The notes under the pieces: model-generated | The model's input: only the letters and a program-made list of their open reading frames with translations | What the model was told of the DNA's origin: nothing | The model's database searches: none | Shown here: positions 45,756 to 54,785 of the stretch, piece after piece | Layout: every line of letters begins with the position of its first letter | Numbering within the stretch: position 1 is the first letter of the stretch | Position numbers and translations under genes: made by a program | From: an uncultured Porphyromonadaceae bacterium | Lineage (GTDB): Bacteria > Bacteroidota > Bacteroidia > Bacteroidales > Muribaculaceae | Assembly (NCBI GenBank): GCA_947643165.1 | Contig: CANRVB010000004.1 | Coordinates: 97,040 to 161,039 of the forward strand | DNA: 64,000 nucleotides | Reading direction: 5' to 3'

Positions 45756-46687
45756 AATCTGTTGTTATTTGTTAAGTAATCGTTGTATGCCATTCTGATA
45801 CCGTCTTCCAGCTCAGTGGTATATGTCCAGCCCAGGGCTGCAGCCTTGCTCACATCAAGCAGTTTGCGAGGTGTACCGTTGGGGCGGGTGGTATCCCATT
45901 CTATCCGTCCGGTATATCCGACTACACGAGCCACTGTTTCCGTGAGTTCCTTTATAGTAAGCTCTTTGCCGGTACCGGCATTAACGGTTTCATTGCCCGA
46001 GTAATTGTTCATGAGGAATACACACAGATCGGCAAGATCATCCACATAAAGGAACTCGCGCAATGGTGATCCATCACCCCAGCATGTAACCGACGGACGA
46101 CTCTCTATCTTAGCTTCATGGAACCGACGGATAAGAGCAGGAAGCACATGGCTGTTTTCCGGGTGGTAGTTATCGTTGGGTCCATACAGATTTGTAGGCA
46201 TTACCGATATGAAGTCAGTGGAATACTGCCGATTGAGATATTCGCAATATTTAAGTCCGGAAATCTTGGCCAGTGCGTATGCCTCATTGGTCTGCTCGAG
46301 GGATGATGTGAGCAGACAGGACTCCGGCATAGGCTGAGGTGCCATACGTGGATATATGCATGAAGAACCAAGGAATAGAAGTTTTCGGCATCCGTTCTGC
46401 CAAGCAGCGTGAATCACGTTCATTTCCAACATCATGTTGCGATACATGAAATCGGCCGGCATAGCTGCATTTGCTGCAATACCTCCAACCTGGGCGGCGG
46501 CAAGAAACACGTAATCCGGGCGATGCGCTTCAAAAAAAGCTTCAACATCGGCCTGGCGTGTCAGATCCAACTCACTGTGCGTGCGTTTCAGAATATTTGT
46601 GTAGCCCAAACTCTCCAACCGGCGCACAATTGCAGAACCGACCATTCCACGATGGCCGGCAACATATATAATATCGTTCTTATTCAT
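45752..46687 (-). CDS. fcl: GDP-L-fucose synthase
   Basis: The 311-residue short-chain dehydrogenase (epimerase/reductase) converts GDP-4-keto-6-deoxymannose to GDP-L-fucose with NADPH. The Rossmann motif is [23 protein letters not shown] holds the catalytic Ser region, and the YxxxK pair is in [34 protein letters not shown] is typical (here [12 protein letters not shown]). It acts directly after Gmd, encoded 6 bases upstream. Confidence 0.94.
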   Translation of the reverse strand: MNKNDIIYVAGHRGMVGSAIVRRLESLGYTNILKRTHSELDLTRQADVEAFFEAHRPDYVFLAAAQVGGIAANAAMPADFMYRNMMLEMNVIHAAWQNGCRKLLFLGSSCIYPRMAPQPMPESCLLTSSLEQTNEAYALAKISGLKYCEYLNRQYSTDFISVMPTNLYGPNDNYHPENSHVLPALIRRFHEAKIESRPSVTCWGDGSPLREFLYVDDLADLCVFLMNNYSGNETVNAGTGKELTIKELTETVARVVGYTGRIEWDTTRPNGTPRKLLDVSKAAALGWTYTTELEDGIRMAYNDYLTNNNRL

Positions 46688-46693
46688 CTCAGA

Positions 46694-47785
46694 TTATTTT
46701 ACGATACCTTTTTCAAGATACTCCACAAGATTTGTCCTAACGCTTTCGCCTGCCCTCTCTGCCGCAACCTTTGCCATATCGGAGTCAACCATCAACTTAA
46801 CCAGACGGTCAAAAGGTGTTTTAGATGGATTCCAGCCAAGCAGCCCACGCGCCTTAGTGGGATCGCCCCACAGATTAACGACATCGGTAGGACGATAGAA
46901 ATCGGGCGAGACTTCCACTATGGTTCTGCCTGTGGCTATATCGATGCCTTTTTCATCGGGTCCCTCACCTTCCCATTTCAGGTCGATGCCTACATATTTG
47001 AATGCAAGGGTGGCAAAATCTCTTACAGAGTGCTGCTCGCCTGTCGCAATCACAAAGTCATCAGGTCTGTCGTTCTGGAGCATGAGCCACATGCATTCGA
47101 CATAATCCTTAGCATAACCCCAATCGCGCATCGAGGAGAGATTGCCAAGATAAAGTTTTTCCTGCTTACCTTGGGCAATACGTGCAGCGGCAAGTGTGAT
47201 CTTACGCGTAACGAATGTCTCACCCCTACGTTCGGATTCATGATTGAACAAAATACCTGAACAACAGAACATACCGTAAGCTTCACGATATTCTTTCACA
47301 ATCCAGAAGCCATATAGCTTGGCTACGGCATACGGACTGTAGGGATGAAAGGGGGTATTTTCATTCTGAGGCACTTCTTCGACCTTACCGTAAAGCTCGG
47401 ATGTAGATGCCTGATATATACGACATGTAGATGCCAGTCCGCACAACCTTACAGCCTCCAATATCCTAAGCACTCCCACCGCATCGACATTGGCAGTGTA
47501 TTCCGGGGAGTCGAAGGATACCTGAACATGGCTCTGTGCTGCCAAATTGTAAATCTCATCCGGACGGATTTTGCTTACCACCTGTATGATAGACATAGAA
47601 TCGCCCATATCGGCATAATGCAGATGGAAATCGGCATGACCCTCAAGATGTGATATGCGCTCTCTGAAATCAACTGACGACCGTCGGATGATTCCATGAA
47701 CTTCATATCCTTTGTCAAGCAACAGTTCCGAGAGATACGAACCGTCCTGGCCTGTTATACCGGTAATTAGAGCTTTCTTCTTCAT
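46694..47785 (-). CDS. gmd: GDP-mannose 4,6-dehydratase
   Basis: The 363-residue SDR enzyme makes GDP-4-keto-6-deoxy-D-mannose, the first step of GDP-L-fucose synthesis. The NADP motif is [25 protein letters not shown], the catalytic Thr-Glu region [16 protein letters not shown] and [10 protein letters not shown] (YxxxK) are present. I start at the ATG at 47785 (MKKKALITG), the normal family N-terminus; the frame is open for 50 codons upstream without support. The fucose is likely used for surface glycans or capsule. Confidence 0.95.
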   Translation of the reverse strand: MKKKALITGITGQDGSYLSELLLDKGYEVHGIIRRSSVDFRERISHLEGHADFHLHYADMGDSMSIIQVVSKIRPDEIYNLAAQSHVQVSFDSPEYTANVDAVGVLRILEAVRLCGLASTCRIYQASTSELYGKVEEVPQNENTPFHPYSPYAVAKLYGFWIVKEYREAYGMFCCSGILFNHESERRGETFVTRKITLAAARIAQGKQEKLYLGNLSSMRDWGYAKDYVECMWLMLQNDRPDDFVIATGEQHSVRDFATLAFKYVGIDLKWEGEGPDEKGIDIATGRTIVEVSPDFYRPTDVVNLWGDPTKARGLLGWNPSKTPFDRLVKLMVDSDMAKVAAERAGESVRTNLVEYLEKGIVK

Positions 47786-47868
47786 GTTTATAGATATATT
47801 ATGACAGGAGAGCCGATGCAAAGATGGCAAAAAAAACTTGAACGGCCATAAATGGCCACTGAAATTTA

Positions 47869-48753
47869 TCAGTCGATGAATCTGCGTGTCAGATCTCCAT
47901 ACATATCTATGCGGCGATCGCGCAGGAAAGGCCACCAGCGCCTAACGTGCTCACTACGGGTCATGTCGATATCGACCACTTCAAGACACTCCTGATTGTG
48001 CGGGGCCTCGAACAGCAACTCGCCCTGGGGGCCGGCTACAAAGCTTGATCCCCAGAATTCAATGCCACCTGTAGCACATGACGGATCATCTTCATGGCCT
48101 ACGCGGTTGACTGTCACAACAGGTAATCCATTGGCTACGGCATGAGCCCTTTGAACGATCATCCAAGCATCCCTCTGACGGCGTTTTTCGTCAGGAGTAT
48201 CGGTGGATTCCCATCCTATGGCTGTAGGATATATCAGTATCTCCGCACCTTTCAGCGCCATAAGGCGTGCAGCTTCGGGATACCATTGATCCCAACATAC
48301 AAGTACTCCAAGTTTACCAACTGAGGTCTGTACCGGCGTAAAGCCCAGGTCGCCAGGAGTGAAGTAAAATTTCTCGTAATATGCGGGATCATCCGGTATG
48401 TGCATTTTACGATATTTTCCCACCATGCTGCCATCGGTGTCAAATACACACGCGGTGTTGTGATACAGTCCAGGTGCGCGACGCTCAAATAGTGATGTGA
48501 CGATCACTGTACCTGTCTCGCGGGCAAGGTTGCCATAATAGTCTGTTACTTTGCCTGGTATATCAACCGCTAGGTCACAAAGATCGGTGTTTTCTGTCTG
48601 ACAGAAGTATAACGAATCATGAAGTTCCTGATTTACTATAAGTTTCGCACCTTTCTTAGCGGCTTCACGGATATCGTCAGCCAGCCTCTCGCGGTTTTTC
48701 TCGATGTCAGCAGTCTTGCTCCGTTGTATTATTGCAGTTGGAAGAATCCTCAT
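47869..48753 (-). CDS. aguB: N-carbamoylputrescine amidase
   Basis: The 294-residue nitrilase-superfamily amidohydrolase converts N-carbamoylputrescine to putrescine. The Glu-Lys-Cys triad regions are [14 protein letters not shown] and [30 protein letters not shown] is also typical of AguB. It lies 25 bases downstream of aguA, the preceding pathway enzyme, on the same strand. Confidence 0.93.
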   Translation of the reverse strand: MRILPTAIIQRSKTADIEKNRERLADDIREAAKKGAKLIVNQELHDSLYFCQTENTDLCDLAVDIPGKVTDYYGNLARETGTVIVTSLFERRAPGLYHNTACVFDTDGSMVGKYRKMHIPDDPAYYEKFYFTPGDLGFTPVQTSVGKLGVLVCWDQWYPEAARLMALKGAEILIYPTAIGWESTDTPDEKRRQRDAWMIVQRAHAVANGLPVVTVNRVGHEDDPSCATGGIEFWGSSFVAGPQGELLFEAPHNQECLEVVDIDMTRSEHVRRWWPFLRDRRIDMYGDLTRRFID

Positions 48754-48778
48754 ATTCCTGATTTTGGTTAAAGTAGTG

Positions 48779-49813
48779 TCACATAAATGAAATTAATCCG
48801 GCGGGCAGCTGCATAGTGGCACAATGCAATGAACCATGCTGCTTGATCAAGGCCCTGCAATCGACACATCTCACAGGTCGGTTGAAAGCGACCTCAAGAA
48901 TACGCGCTGCCAATCGATCGGTATCAGGCTGCCCATATACGGGCATTATCACGGAGGTAGGCGTAGCTAAAAAATTAGCATAGGTAGCAGGTAATTGCTG
49001 CCGGTCTTCGTCGTATATTGGTGACGGCGACGGTAGTTCAAGCAAATGTCCCGGAAGCAGGCCGTCTGCGCTCAACTGCTGCAACTCATTCTTAAGTTGG
49101 CTGAGCCTGTGATAATTGGGATCTGACTCATCTGTACATCCGGCGTAGACTACCGCGCCATCGGGTGCAAATCTTACCAAAGTATCCACATGGCTGTCGG
49201 TGTCATCACCACTAAGTCCACCATGATTTATCCATATAATATTGTCTACACCCAGAGTGCTTTTCAGCTCAGTTTCAATCTCTTCGCGAGTCATAGAGCC
49301 GTTTCTGTTAGGCGACAACAGGCACTCTGAAGTCGTGATAAGCGTTCCTTTGCCGTCACAGTCGATAGAGCCACCTTCGAGAACAAAACTCAGACGGTTG
49401 ATACGACGCCCCGACAGCAACCCTGATCCAAACATGCGGACAGTCACCATATTGTCGAGTGCGGACGCGAACTTCAGCCCCCAGCCATTGAATTTGTAAT
49501 CAACCGCGACATCAGCACCAGTCTCGTCGACAATGCATATGGGGCCATAATCACGGATCCATGTGTCGTTGGTGTCGCATTTGAAGTAGACCACCCTATC
49601 GCCCCCTACATCACCGAGCACCGTTTTTACAGACTCCGGATCGGGAGTGACGATAATGACCATGCGATCTTGAGTGATGGCACTGACGATATTCTTATAA
49701 CACTCGGTCACTTCATCGAGCATATATGCCCAATCAGTGTCCTTATGCGGCCATGACAATAGAATGGGACCGTCAAACTCCCATTCGGCAGGCAAACATA
49801 CTTTACTCATCAT
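48779..49813 (-). CDS. aguA: Agmatine deiminase
   Basis: The 344-residue enzyme of the guanidino-group-modifying (PPAD-like) superfamily hydrolyses agmatine to N-carbamoylputrescine. Visible are the N-terminal EWEFDGPILLSWPH, the acidic residues in TWIRDYGP, LEGGSIDCDGKG, WINHGGLSGDDTDSHVD (catalytic His), and a late HCATMQLP with the nucleophilic cysteine. Two adjacent ATGs (49813, 49810) are possible starts. Its start overlaps by 11 bases the small gene upstream. Confidence 0.93.
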   Translation of the reverse strand: MMSKVCLPAEWEFDGPILLSWPHKDTDWAYMLDEVTECYKNIVSAITQDRMVIIVTPDPESVKTVLGDVGGDRVVYFKCDTNDTWIRDYGPICIVDETGADVAVDYKFNGWGLKFASALDNMVTVRMFGSGLLSGRRINRLSFVLEGGSIDCDGKGTLITTSECLLSPNRNGSMTREEIETELKSTLGVDNIIWINHGGLSGDDTDSHVDTLVRFAPDGAVVYAGCTDESDPNYHRLSQLKNELQQLSADGLLPGHLLELPSPSPIYDEDRQQLPATYANFLATPTSVIMPVYGQPDTDRLAARILEVAFNRPVRCVDCRALIKQHGSLHCATMQLPAGLISFM

Positions 49814-50060
49814 TATAGTCGCTTAGTGTATCCCACACGGAATTCTGATCACGAAGATACTCTTCACAATAGTCAAAAAAACCGTTTTTCTCGGAACTCC
49901 CGACTTCATGGCACCATTGACGATACATCTGCCGTATTTCCGGATCGGCATGCATCTCTTTTTTAAACTCCGATTCAGCAATGTCTACGCTTTTGAACTG
50001 ATCGAGATAGTAATTGAACAATGATTCTATATCGTTCATAGTAAGTGTTTGGACAGGCAT
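49803..50060 (-). CDS. Small conserved-looking hypothetical protein (85 aa)
   Basis: A soluble acidic helical protein whose last 11 bases overlap the aguA start, implying translational coupling. Its middle reads KEMHADPEIRQMYRQWCHEVG; the C-terminus is rich in Asp/Glu (SVWDTLSDYNDE). No family is recognised. An internal ATG at 50039 would shorten it by 7 residues. A good promoter lies about 80 bases upstream, so it is the first gene of the agmatine operon. Confidence 0.65.
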   Translation of the reverse strand: MPVQTLTMNDIESLFNYYLDQFKSVDIAESEFKKEMHADPEIRQMYRQWCHEVGSSEKNGFFDYCEEYLRDQNSVWDTLSDYNDE

Positions 50061-50141
50061 TCACGGAATTTTACCATTCCTGTCTAATGGGATAAGTTAC
50101 GCATTAAATCTATCAGCTGCTACAATCAGCTTAATTGGCCT

Positions 50142-50174
50142 CAAATATAATACTTTATATAGTAAAATGCCAAA
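50142..50174 (-). promoter_or_regulatory. Promoter of the small gene-aguA-aguB operon
   Basis: On the minus strand TTTG (50171-50174), a 21-base spacer and TATATTTG (50142-50149) match the Bacteroidetes consensus. Confidence 0.65.
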
Positions 50175-50416
50175 CTTTATGCCATATTTATGCTTTATTG
50201 ACGTTTAAGTCACCATTTAGAGTAAGTATTTATGCAAATAATACCGGGAATTGTCATATCTTTGCGACAAGACCTATGACCTATATCATGGCAGCGAAGG
50301 GCTAACTCCCAATAATTCCTGCGTCTGCAATTTTCTTAAGAAGCAAAGGGACATTTCGCAAAATAAAGAGATTCGGATGTCGTAACTTTGCATCGGAAAC
50401 CATAACAATAACTGCC
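50175..50416. other. Gene-free stretch with two plus-strand -7 boxes
   Basis: No reading frame of substance is seen. TATCTTTG (50257-50264) and TAACTTTG (50383-50390) each fit the plus-strand -7 consensus. The second lies 105 bases before the proposed start of the hydrolase gene. A transcript from the first would carry a nine-codon frame (ATG at 50277) of unknown meaning. Confidence 0.4.
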
Positions 50417-50494
50417 GTGATGAAACTTATAACTATATTTTTACGTTCTGAATTACAGATTCAGTCAATAACTTCAATGATAAATAGTTCCCTT

Positions 50495-51529
50495 ATGCTT
50501 AAGAAACTGAGAATAGTGTTGCTAATGTGCGTTCTCGCCTCGGCTACGGCGATGGCACAACGACTTGACCACACATGGAAACCGGATATATTAGGCCGCA
50601 ATTTCGAAAATATGCAGATACAGCAACCCGATGATTACTCCGGGAAGGTTGTATCTACGGTGATAAGACGTCTTGCAGATTGTCCATCCGGAGGCCGGGC
50701 TGTGCTATATGTACATGGGTTCAACGATTATTTCTTTCAGTCGGAAATGGCCGACAGCTTCGCTGCACACGCAATTGACTTCTATGCCGTGGATCTACGC
50801 CGCTACGGGCGCTCCATTCTACCAGGGCAAAGAATGTTTGATGTGAGAAATCTGAATGAATACTTTCAGGATATCGACTCTGCCCTGAGCGTTATGAAAG
50901 CAGCCGGCACCGACAGCGTGATTCTAATGGGACACAGCACCGGTGGTCTGATAACATCCTACTACATGGCTCGCCAACCATCGCCAATGGTATCAAAGCT
51001 GATACTGAACAGTCCATTTCTTGACTGGAATTTAGGAAAGCTGGAACGTTGGATCTGGGCTGTAGACCTTCTTGGTGCTATAGCTCCAAATATGAAGATA
51101 AGCCAGGGAGACTCGGATGCGTACTCTTCATCGCTACTAAAGGATAAGCACGGCGAATGGGACTACCGCAAGGACTGGAAACTATCACACTCGCCAGACG
51201 TTACAGCCGGCTGGGTCAGAGCTATAGACCGCGCCCAAAACTACCTTCACAATCATGTTGACTGCATACATGTGCCGATCCTACTTATGTATTCGGCCAA
51301 AAGCTACAGTGGAAACGAGTGGACACCAGAGGCCAATCAAGCCGATGCAGTGCTCGATGTGAACGATATACGCCATTACGGTTTACTGCTTGGAAATGAT
51401 GTTCAACCTGTAAAGGTAGTCGGTGGCCTTCATGATCTCATGCTTTCGGCGCCTGGTGTCAGAGCGGCTCTCTATCCATTTATATTTCGCTGGTTAGGAG
51501 CGCCAAAATGTTCCAACAGCAGAGAATGA
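50495..51529 (+). CDS. Secreted alpha/beta hydrolase (lysophospholipase-like)
   Basis: The 344-residue enzyme has a signal peptide (MLKKLRIVLLMCVLASATAMA). The fold shows the oxyanion strand RAVLYVHGFNDYFF, the nucleophile elbow GHSTGG (S148), a cap region, and a late His in GGLHDLML. The substrate is not readable; monoacylglycerol or short acyl esters are typical. I start at the ATG at 50495, which gives a good signal peptide; the frame is open for 26 more codons upstream. Confidence 0.82.
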   Translation: MLKKLRIVLLMCVLASATAMAQRLDHTWKPDILGRNFENMQIQQPDDYSGKVVSTVIRRLADCPSGGRAVLYVHGFNDYFFQSEMADSFAAHAIDFYAVDLRRYGRSILPGQRMFDVRNLNEYFQDIDSALSVMKAAGTDSVILMGHSTGGLITSYYMARQPSPMVSKLILNSPFLDWNLGKLERWIWAVDLLGAIAPNMKISQGDSDAYSSSLLKDKHGEWDYRKDWKLSHSPDVTAGWVRAIDRAQNYLHNHVDCIHVPILLMYSAKSYSGNEWTPEANQADAVLDVNDIRHYGLLLGNDVQPVKVVGGLHDLMLSAPGVRAALYPFIFRWLGAPKCSNSRE

Positions 51530-51671
51530 GCAGCTTTTACGTATGTTAAATAACTTCTAAAAGACACGTTTCCCCGAACCATTCAGCCGCGGTAGCGTTT
51601 TGCTACTGAAAGCCGGTAGGAAAGACACCATGTTGACTCCGACCCGTATCATTTAACCTGTAATTAAACTT

Positions 51672-52247
51672 ATGGAATACACTCAGCCTAATCTCCCATA
51701 TCGCGAAGACGCTCTGGAGCCTGCTATCTCAGCCCGCACTGTAAGCTTTCACTATGGAAAGCATGAGAAAACCTATATAGATAACCTAAACCGTCTGATC
51801 AAGAATACCGACTATGCTGACATGCAGCTGGAGGATATCATCAGACAGGCTGACGGCGCATTGTTCAACAATGCCTCACAGGCGTGGAACCATATATTCT
51901 ATTTCTTCTCATTTTCGCCCGATGGCGGCGGTGAGCCGTCAGGCGAACTGCGAAAGGCTATAGATGAGCAGTTCGGATCGTTCGATCAGTTCAAGAAAGA
52001 ATTTGAGGATGCCGGAGTCTCATTATTTGGCTCGGGCTGGGTATGGCTCTCGAAGGATGATAACGGAAAGTTGTTTATCACCCAGGGACCGAATGCAACC
52101 AACCCACTACGCGACGGTCTATATCCTCTGCTAACTTTCGATGTCTGGGAACATGCCTATTATCTCGACTATCAGAACCGCAGGGCCGATGCTCTGAAAG
52201 CATTGTGGAATATCGTAGATTGGGATATAGTGGAAAGCCGCTATTGA
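51672..52247 (+). CDS. sodB: Fe/Mn superoxide dismutase
   Basis: The 191-residue cytoplasmic enzyme dismutates superoxide. All four metal ligands are visible: H27, H74, D157 and H161 (FHYGKHEKTY, NHIFYF, FDVWEHAYY). Bacteroidales relatives are often cambialistic, able to use Fe or Mn; the sequence alone does not settle this. A small 7-bp hairpin (51590-51608) lies in the leader region. No clear -7 box was found. Its length is normal. Confidence 0.95.
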   Translation: MEYTQPNLPYREDALEPAISARTVSFHYGKHEKTYIDNLNRLIKNTDYADMQLEDIIRQADGALFNNASQAWNHIFYFFSFSPDGGGEPSGELRKAIDEQFGSFDQFKKEFEDAGVSLFGSGWVWLSKDDNGKLFITQGPNATNPLRDGLYPLLTFDVWEHAYYLDYQNRRADALKALWNIVDWDIVESRY

Positions 52248-52430
52248 TAATCAGTCTACGATCATAATAAGTAGCTGTTGAGAACGGATAAATTGATTAT
52301 AAGAATCAATTATCCATCCTGACAATGAATAAAACCACAACCAAAATTCAATAATATTGCCGCCGGGCCACTGCCCGTTGCGACACAACCATTCCGACGA
52401 CTAAGCACTAATAAGCATAATGTGATGAAT

Positions 52431-52467
52431 GGAGAGAGAGGAACTCGTGAGAGCTTCTCTCTTTTTT
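52431..52467 (+). terminator. Imperfect hairpin followed by six T
   Basis: GAGAGAG..CTC and GAG..TCTCTC pair around a GTGA loop, and TTTTTT follows. It would stop transcription arriving from sodB. Confidence 0.6.
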
Positions 52468-52679
52468 AATGCTTTATGCCGGGCTTTTTTCAAGGGTCCG
52501 GAAATGGTCTATATAATTCCCGGACTCTTGATATTTTCATAGACTCGTTTTATTACTAAAACATAAGCATACTACTATTTATTGTCCCCATAGCCTCCGG
52601 CTACATCTTTTGAGCATACCCGTAGCCGGACGTATTATATTTCTTTGTCGGTTAATCCTTATAATACAGGAATTTATTA

Positions 52680-52687
52680 TACCTTTG
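52680..52687 (+). promoter_or_regulatory. -7 box ahead of the decayed small gene
   Basis: TACCTTTG matches the consensus. The start would be near 52694, followed by AAAAAGGAGA (52701-52710), a good ribosome binding site for the ATG at 52718. Confidence 0.55.
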
Positions 52688-52717
52688 TAATATATAACGT
52701 AAAAAGGAGATCCAAAT

Positions 52718-52850
52718 ATGGCAAGTGCTATCAAAGAAACCCCTGTACTGAAGGAGAGATGCGGTAAGATTTGCTGAACGAACAGTAAATCCCACTTCAG
52801 TCTGCCAATCTGAAAAAGATGCGGTTTTATGTTTTGTCCGAAAAAGATAA
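52718..52850 (+). pseudogene. Frameshifted remnant of a small antitoxin-like or accessory gene
   Basis: From the ATG the frame reads MASAIKETPVLKERCGKIC and stops. In the next frame, from 52758, it continues DAVRFAERTVNPTSVC and so on, to a TAA at 52848. Together they match a short protein type common in Bacteroides ('M-A-x-A-I-K-E-T-P-V-L-x-G-K-D-A-x-R-F'), often placed ahead of a GNAT acetyltransferase. No such partner follows here. Promoter and ribosome binding site are intact, so decay seems recent. Family identity is from memory. Confidence 0.5.
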
Positions 52851-52898
52851 AAACTCAAAAACACGTGCTATGTATTTCGATTTAATAAATTCCATGCA

Positions 52899-53957
52899 AT
52901 GAAAAATGTAATAGCTTTTATCATCACGATTGCAATAGCAATCACAGCATATTCTCAACAAACATCATCAACTGATATTTTAGGTCGTCCTTATGAGGAT
53001 TTCTCGACAACAGCATTTTGTTCATACAATTCATTTCACCCGAGCCAATACATAACCGATAATAATTGGGATATATTATGCGCATTTCGGACTCCTGGTG
53101 CCGTGTCCAAACTTGACTCTCTCAATATACCGTACAACGAGAGTCAACTTCGACTTTTGATGGTCGGTGATTTGATGTCATTCTCGAATGGCATTATAAA
53201 AACCAAAATGCCAATATTTGACAAATTGCAAACCGCTGATATCAGAACCGAGTCGAAAGCGTTTGCCGACAGTATCTTCCCAACCATAAAACCAAAGATT
53301 AAAAAGTTAATATCTGCGTTTAATGCGCAAGGATATAACGCTCAGATCTACTCTCTGATATTTTCATATCTGCTCGACGGATATATTTGGGATGACGGAA
53401 AACTTCCCACAATAGATCAAATGGAAAGTCATGGTACATGGTCTGGTGCTTATTGGGCGATGTACGAAAAACGACTTGAAGAAAGAATCGGGACAAACGG
53501 ATACGGCCCACTTAAAGTAAATTGGACTGATGAACTCGGATATTGTCCGAGTGATCAAACCCTAATAGATTTTGCCCTTTTAATAATGGAGGGTAAACTT
53601 CCTGTCGTAGATGTCGAACTCAAAAATAAATTGCTTAAATGGAATTTAGTTGACTCGAAAGGTCAACCGACTATCCCTATGATTAAAAGTGGCAATCAAG
53701 ACGAGATAGATGTATTATGTAATGAGATAGCGTCAAACATAAGCAGTGTTATCAAGTCACATTCATCTTTGTTTGCATCAAAATATGATATTGCCACACA
53801 ACAAGAAGCACAGGTTATTTTTTATCACGAAGTAATGTGGGACTTATTGGCTCTCTTGGAGTCTAACGGCCTTATCGAAAAACCTGCAATTCTTAAAGGC
53901 GAAGAAGTAGGGGCAGAACACTTTTCAGATATTTCTTTCATAGTTCTGACTGATTAA
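52899..53957 (+). CDS. Secreted hypothetical protein (352 aa)
   Basis: An exported protein with a signal peptide (MKNVIAFIITIAIAITAYSQ). No domain is recognised. The mature region is mostly helical: LDSLNIPYNESQLRLLMVGDL, then a large middle around WDDGKLPTIDQMESHGTWSGAY, and VELKNKLLKWNLVD. Its N-terminal ILGRPYEDFSTTAFC segment and many Tyr/Trp could suit a binding surface. It stands alone in AT-rich sequence, ahead of a very strong terminator. Its upstream neighbour is the decayed small gene. Confidence 0.65.
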   Translation: MKNVIAFIITIAIAITAYSQQTSSTDILGRPYEDFSTTAFCSYNSFHPSQYITDNNWDILCAFRTPGAVSKLDSLNIPYNESQLRLLMVGDLMSFSNGIIKTKMPIFDKLQTADIRTESKAFADSIFPTIKPKIKKLISAFNAQGYNAQIYSLIFSYLLDGYIWDDGKLPTIDQMESHGTWSGAYWAMYEKRLEERIGTNGYGPLKVNWTDELGYCPSDQTLIDFALLIMEGKLPVVDVELKNKLLKWNLVDSKGQPTIPMIKSGNQDEIDVLCNEIASNISSVIKSHSSLFASKYDIATQQEAQVIFYHEVMWDLLALLESNGLIEKPAILKGEEVGAEHFSDISFIVLTD

Positions 53958-53991
53958 CACTCCTGTCTTTTCCGCATAGAGGGCAGAAAAG

Positions 53992-54034
53992 ATAACCAAA
54001 ACTCCCCGACATAATGTCGGGGAGTTTTGGTTAT
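53992..54034. terminator. Very strong palindromic terminator
   Basis: A 21-bp perfect stem (53992-54012 with 54014-54034), with essentially no loop beyond a CATAATG turn, and A/T-rich outer arms on both sides. Confidence 0.85.
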
Positions 54035-54135
54035 TCGGTAGCATCTGCAAGAACTGGCATAAAGCGATGAATGAGGCGAGGTAAATTTCATTAGACAATA
54101 TGTAAAGTATACTTGTCTATATGAAAAATATTATT

Positions 54136-54143
54136 TACCTTTG
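54136..54143 (+). promoter_or_regulatory. -7 box of the membrane protein-HTH-PH trio
   Basis: TACCTTTG matches the consensus, with transcription expected from about 54150. This excludes start codons upstream of that point for the next gene. Confidence 0.55.
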
Positions 54144-54170
54144 CAATCAGTAAGAAAGTCATCAATACAA

Positions 54171-54590
54171 ATGCTTATGAAAAATCTTCTCTTCCCTCGC
54201 ATCTTCCAACCGATAGGATGGATTATGTTTGTTCCATCGCTAATTACGGGGGCCCTGATTTATTTCAATGTGCTATCTCTTGCCGGCATAACGGAAACTA
54301 TAGTAAACGACATTGTAATTATCGGCGTAGCACTCGGGAGTTTGTTTATTGTATGCTCAAAAGAACGGGTAGAGGACGAGATGACACAGTCAATCCGCCT
54401 CGCGTCACTCCTCAACTCCATTTATGCCTATGTAGTACTGCTTGTCGGTTGCACTATTTTGATAAACGGGGTTGATTTCCTGGTGTTCGCCGTTATCAAT
54501 CTTGTGCTTCTTCCAATCCTTTTCGTGTGCAACTTTAGATTAGAAATGCACCGTTATAATAAGATGTGCGAAGATGAAGAACAGGATTAA
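54171..54590 (+). CDS. Small four-helix membrane protein of unknown function
   Basis: A protein of about 139 residues with four hydrophobic segments (IGWIMFVPSLITGALIYF, IVNDIVIIGVALGSLFIV, IYAYVVLLVGCTILINGV, VFAVINLVLLPILFVC). A short charged loop KERVEDEMTQSIR lies after the second. The frame opens upstream with a TTG inside the promoter; I start at the ATG at 54171 (54177 is also possible). It overlaps the downstream regulator by 17 bases. This membrane-protein/XRE-regulator pairing is seen in other bacteria, but no function is established. Confidence 0.65.
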   Translation: MLMKNLLFPRIFQPIGWIMFVPSLITGALIYFNVLSLAGITETIVNDIVIIGVALGSLFIVCSKERVEDEMTQSIRLASLLNSIYAYVVLLVGCTILINGVDFLVFAVINLVLLPILFVCNFRLEMHRYNKMCEDEEQD

Positions 54591-54774
54591 AGTAGAGCGT
54601 GCGGAATTGGATATTACCCAACAACAACTTGCCGAAGCTGTAGGGGTAAGCCGCCAGACTATTGTAGCGATTGAGAAAAACCGCTTTCTGCCGTCAACTC
54701 CATTAGCTCTTAAGATAAGCCGATTTTTCGGCAAGCCGGTAGAAAGCATATTTATTCTTGAAGAAACCGATTAA
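54574..54774 (+). CDS. XRE-family HTH transcriptional regulator (YozG-like)
   Basis: A 66-residue single-domain Cro/C1-type regulator. The HTH is ITQQQLAEAVGVSRQTIVAIEK (recognition helix SRQTIVAIE), then the short tail KISRFFGKPVESIFILEE. It lacks an effector domain. The overlap with the membrane protein gene suggests coupled synthesis. It probably represses or activates its own operon, with the membrane partner possibly sequestering it; that is inference. Confidence 0.85.
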   Translation: MKNRIKVERAELDITQQQLAEAVGVSRQTIVAIEKNRFLPSTPLALKISRFFGKPVESIFILEETD

Positions 54775-54785
54775 AAGATACCAGT

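Larger units (their letters stand above)
52248..52717. other. Gene-free stretch with hairpins, a terminator and a promoter
   Basis: It contains an imperfect 12-13-bp hairpin at 52286-52315 after sodB, a terminator-like hairpin at about 52431-52467, a Pro/Gly-rich GC patch around 52360-52390 with no obvious coding, and a promoter near 52680. I see no full gene here. Confidence 0.5.

Noticed and set aside
51560..51640. tRNA-like or riboswitch-like fold ahead of sodB
   Set aside because: Only a short GTAGC/GCTAC hairpin is real; no cloverleaf or known aptamer consensus could be drawn.
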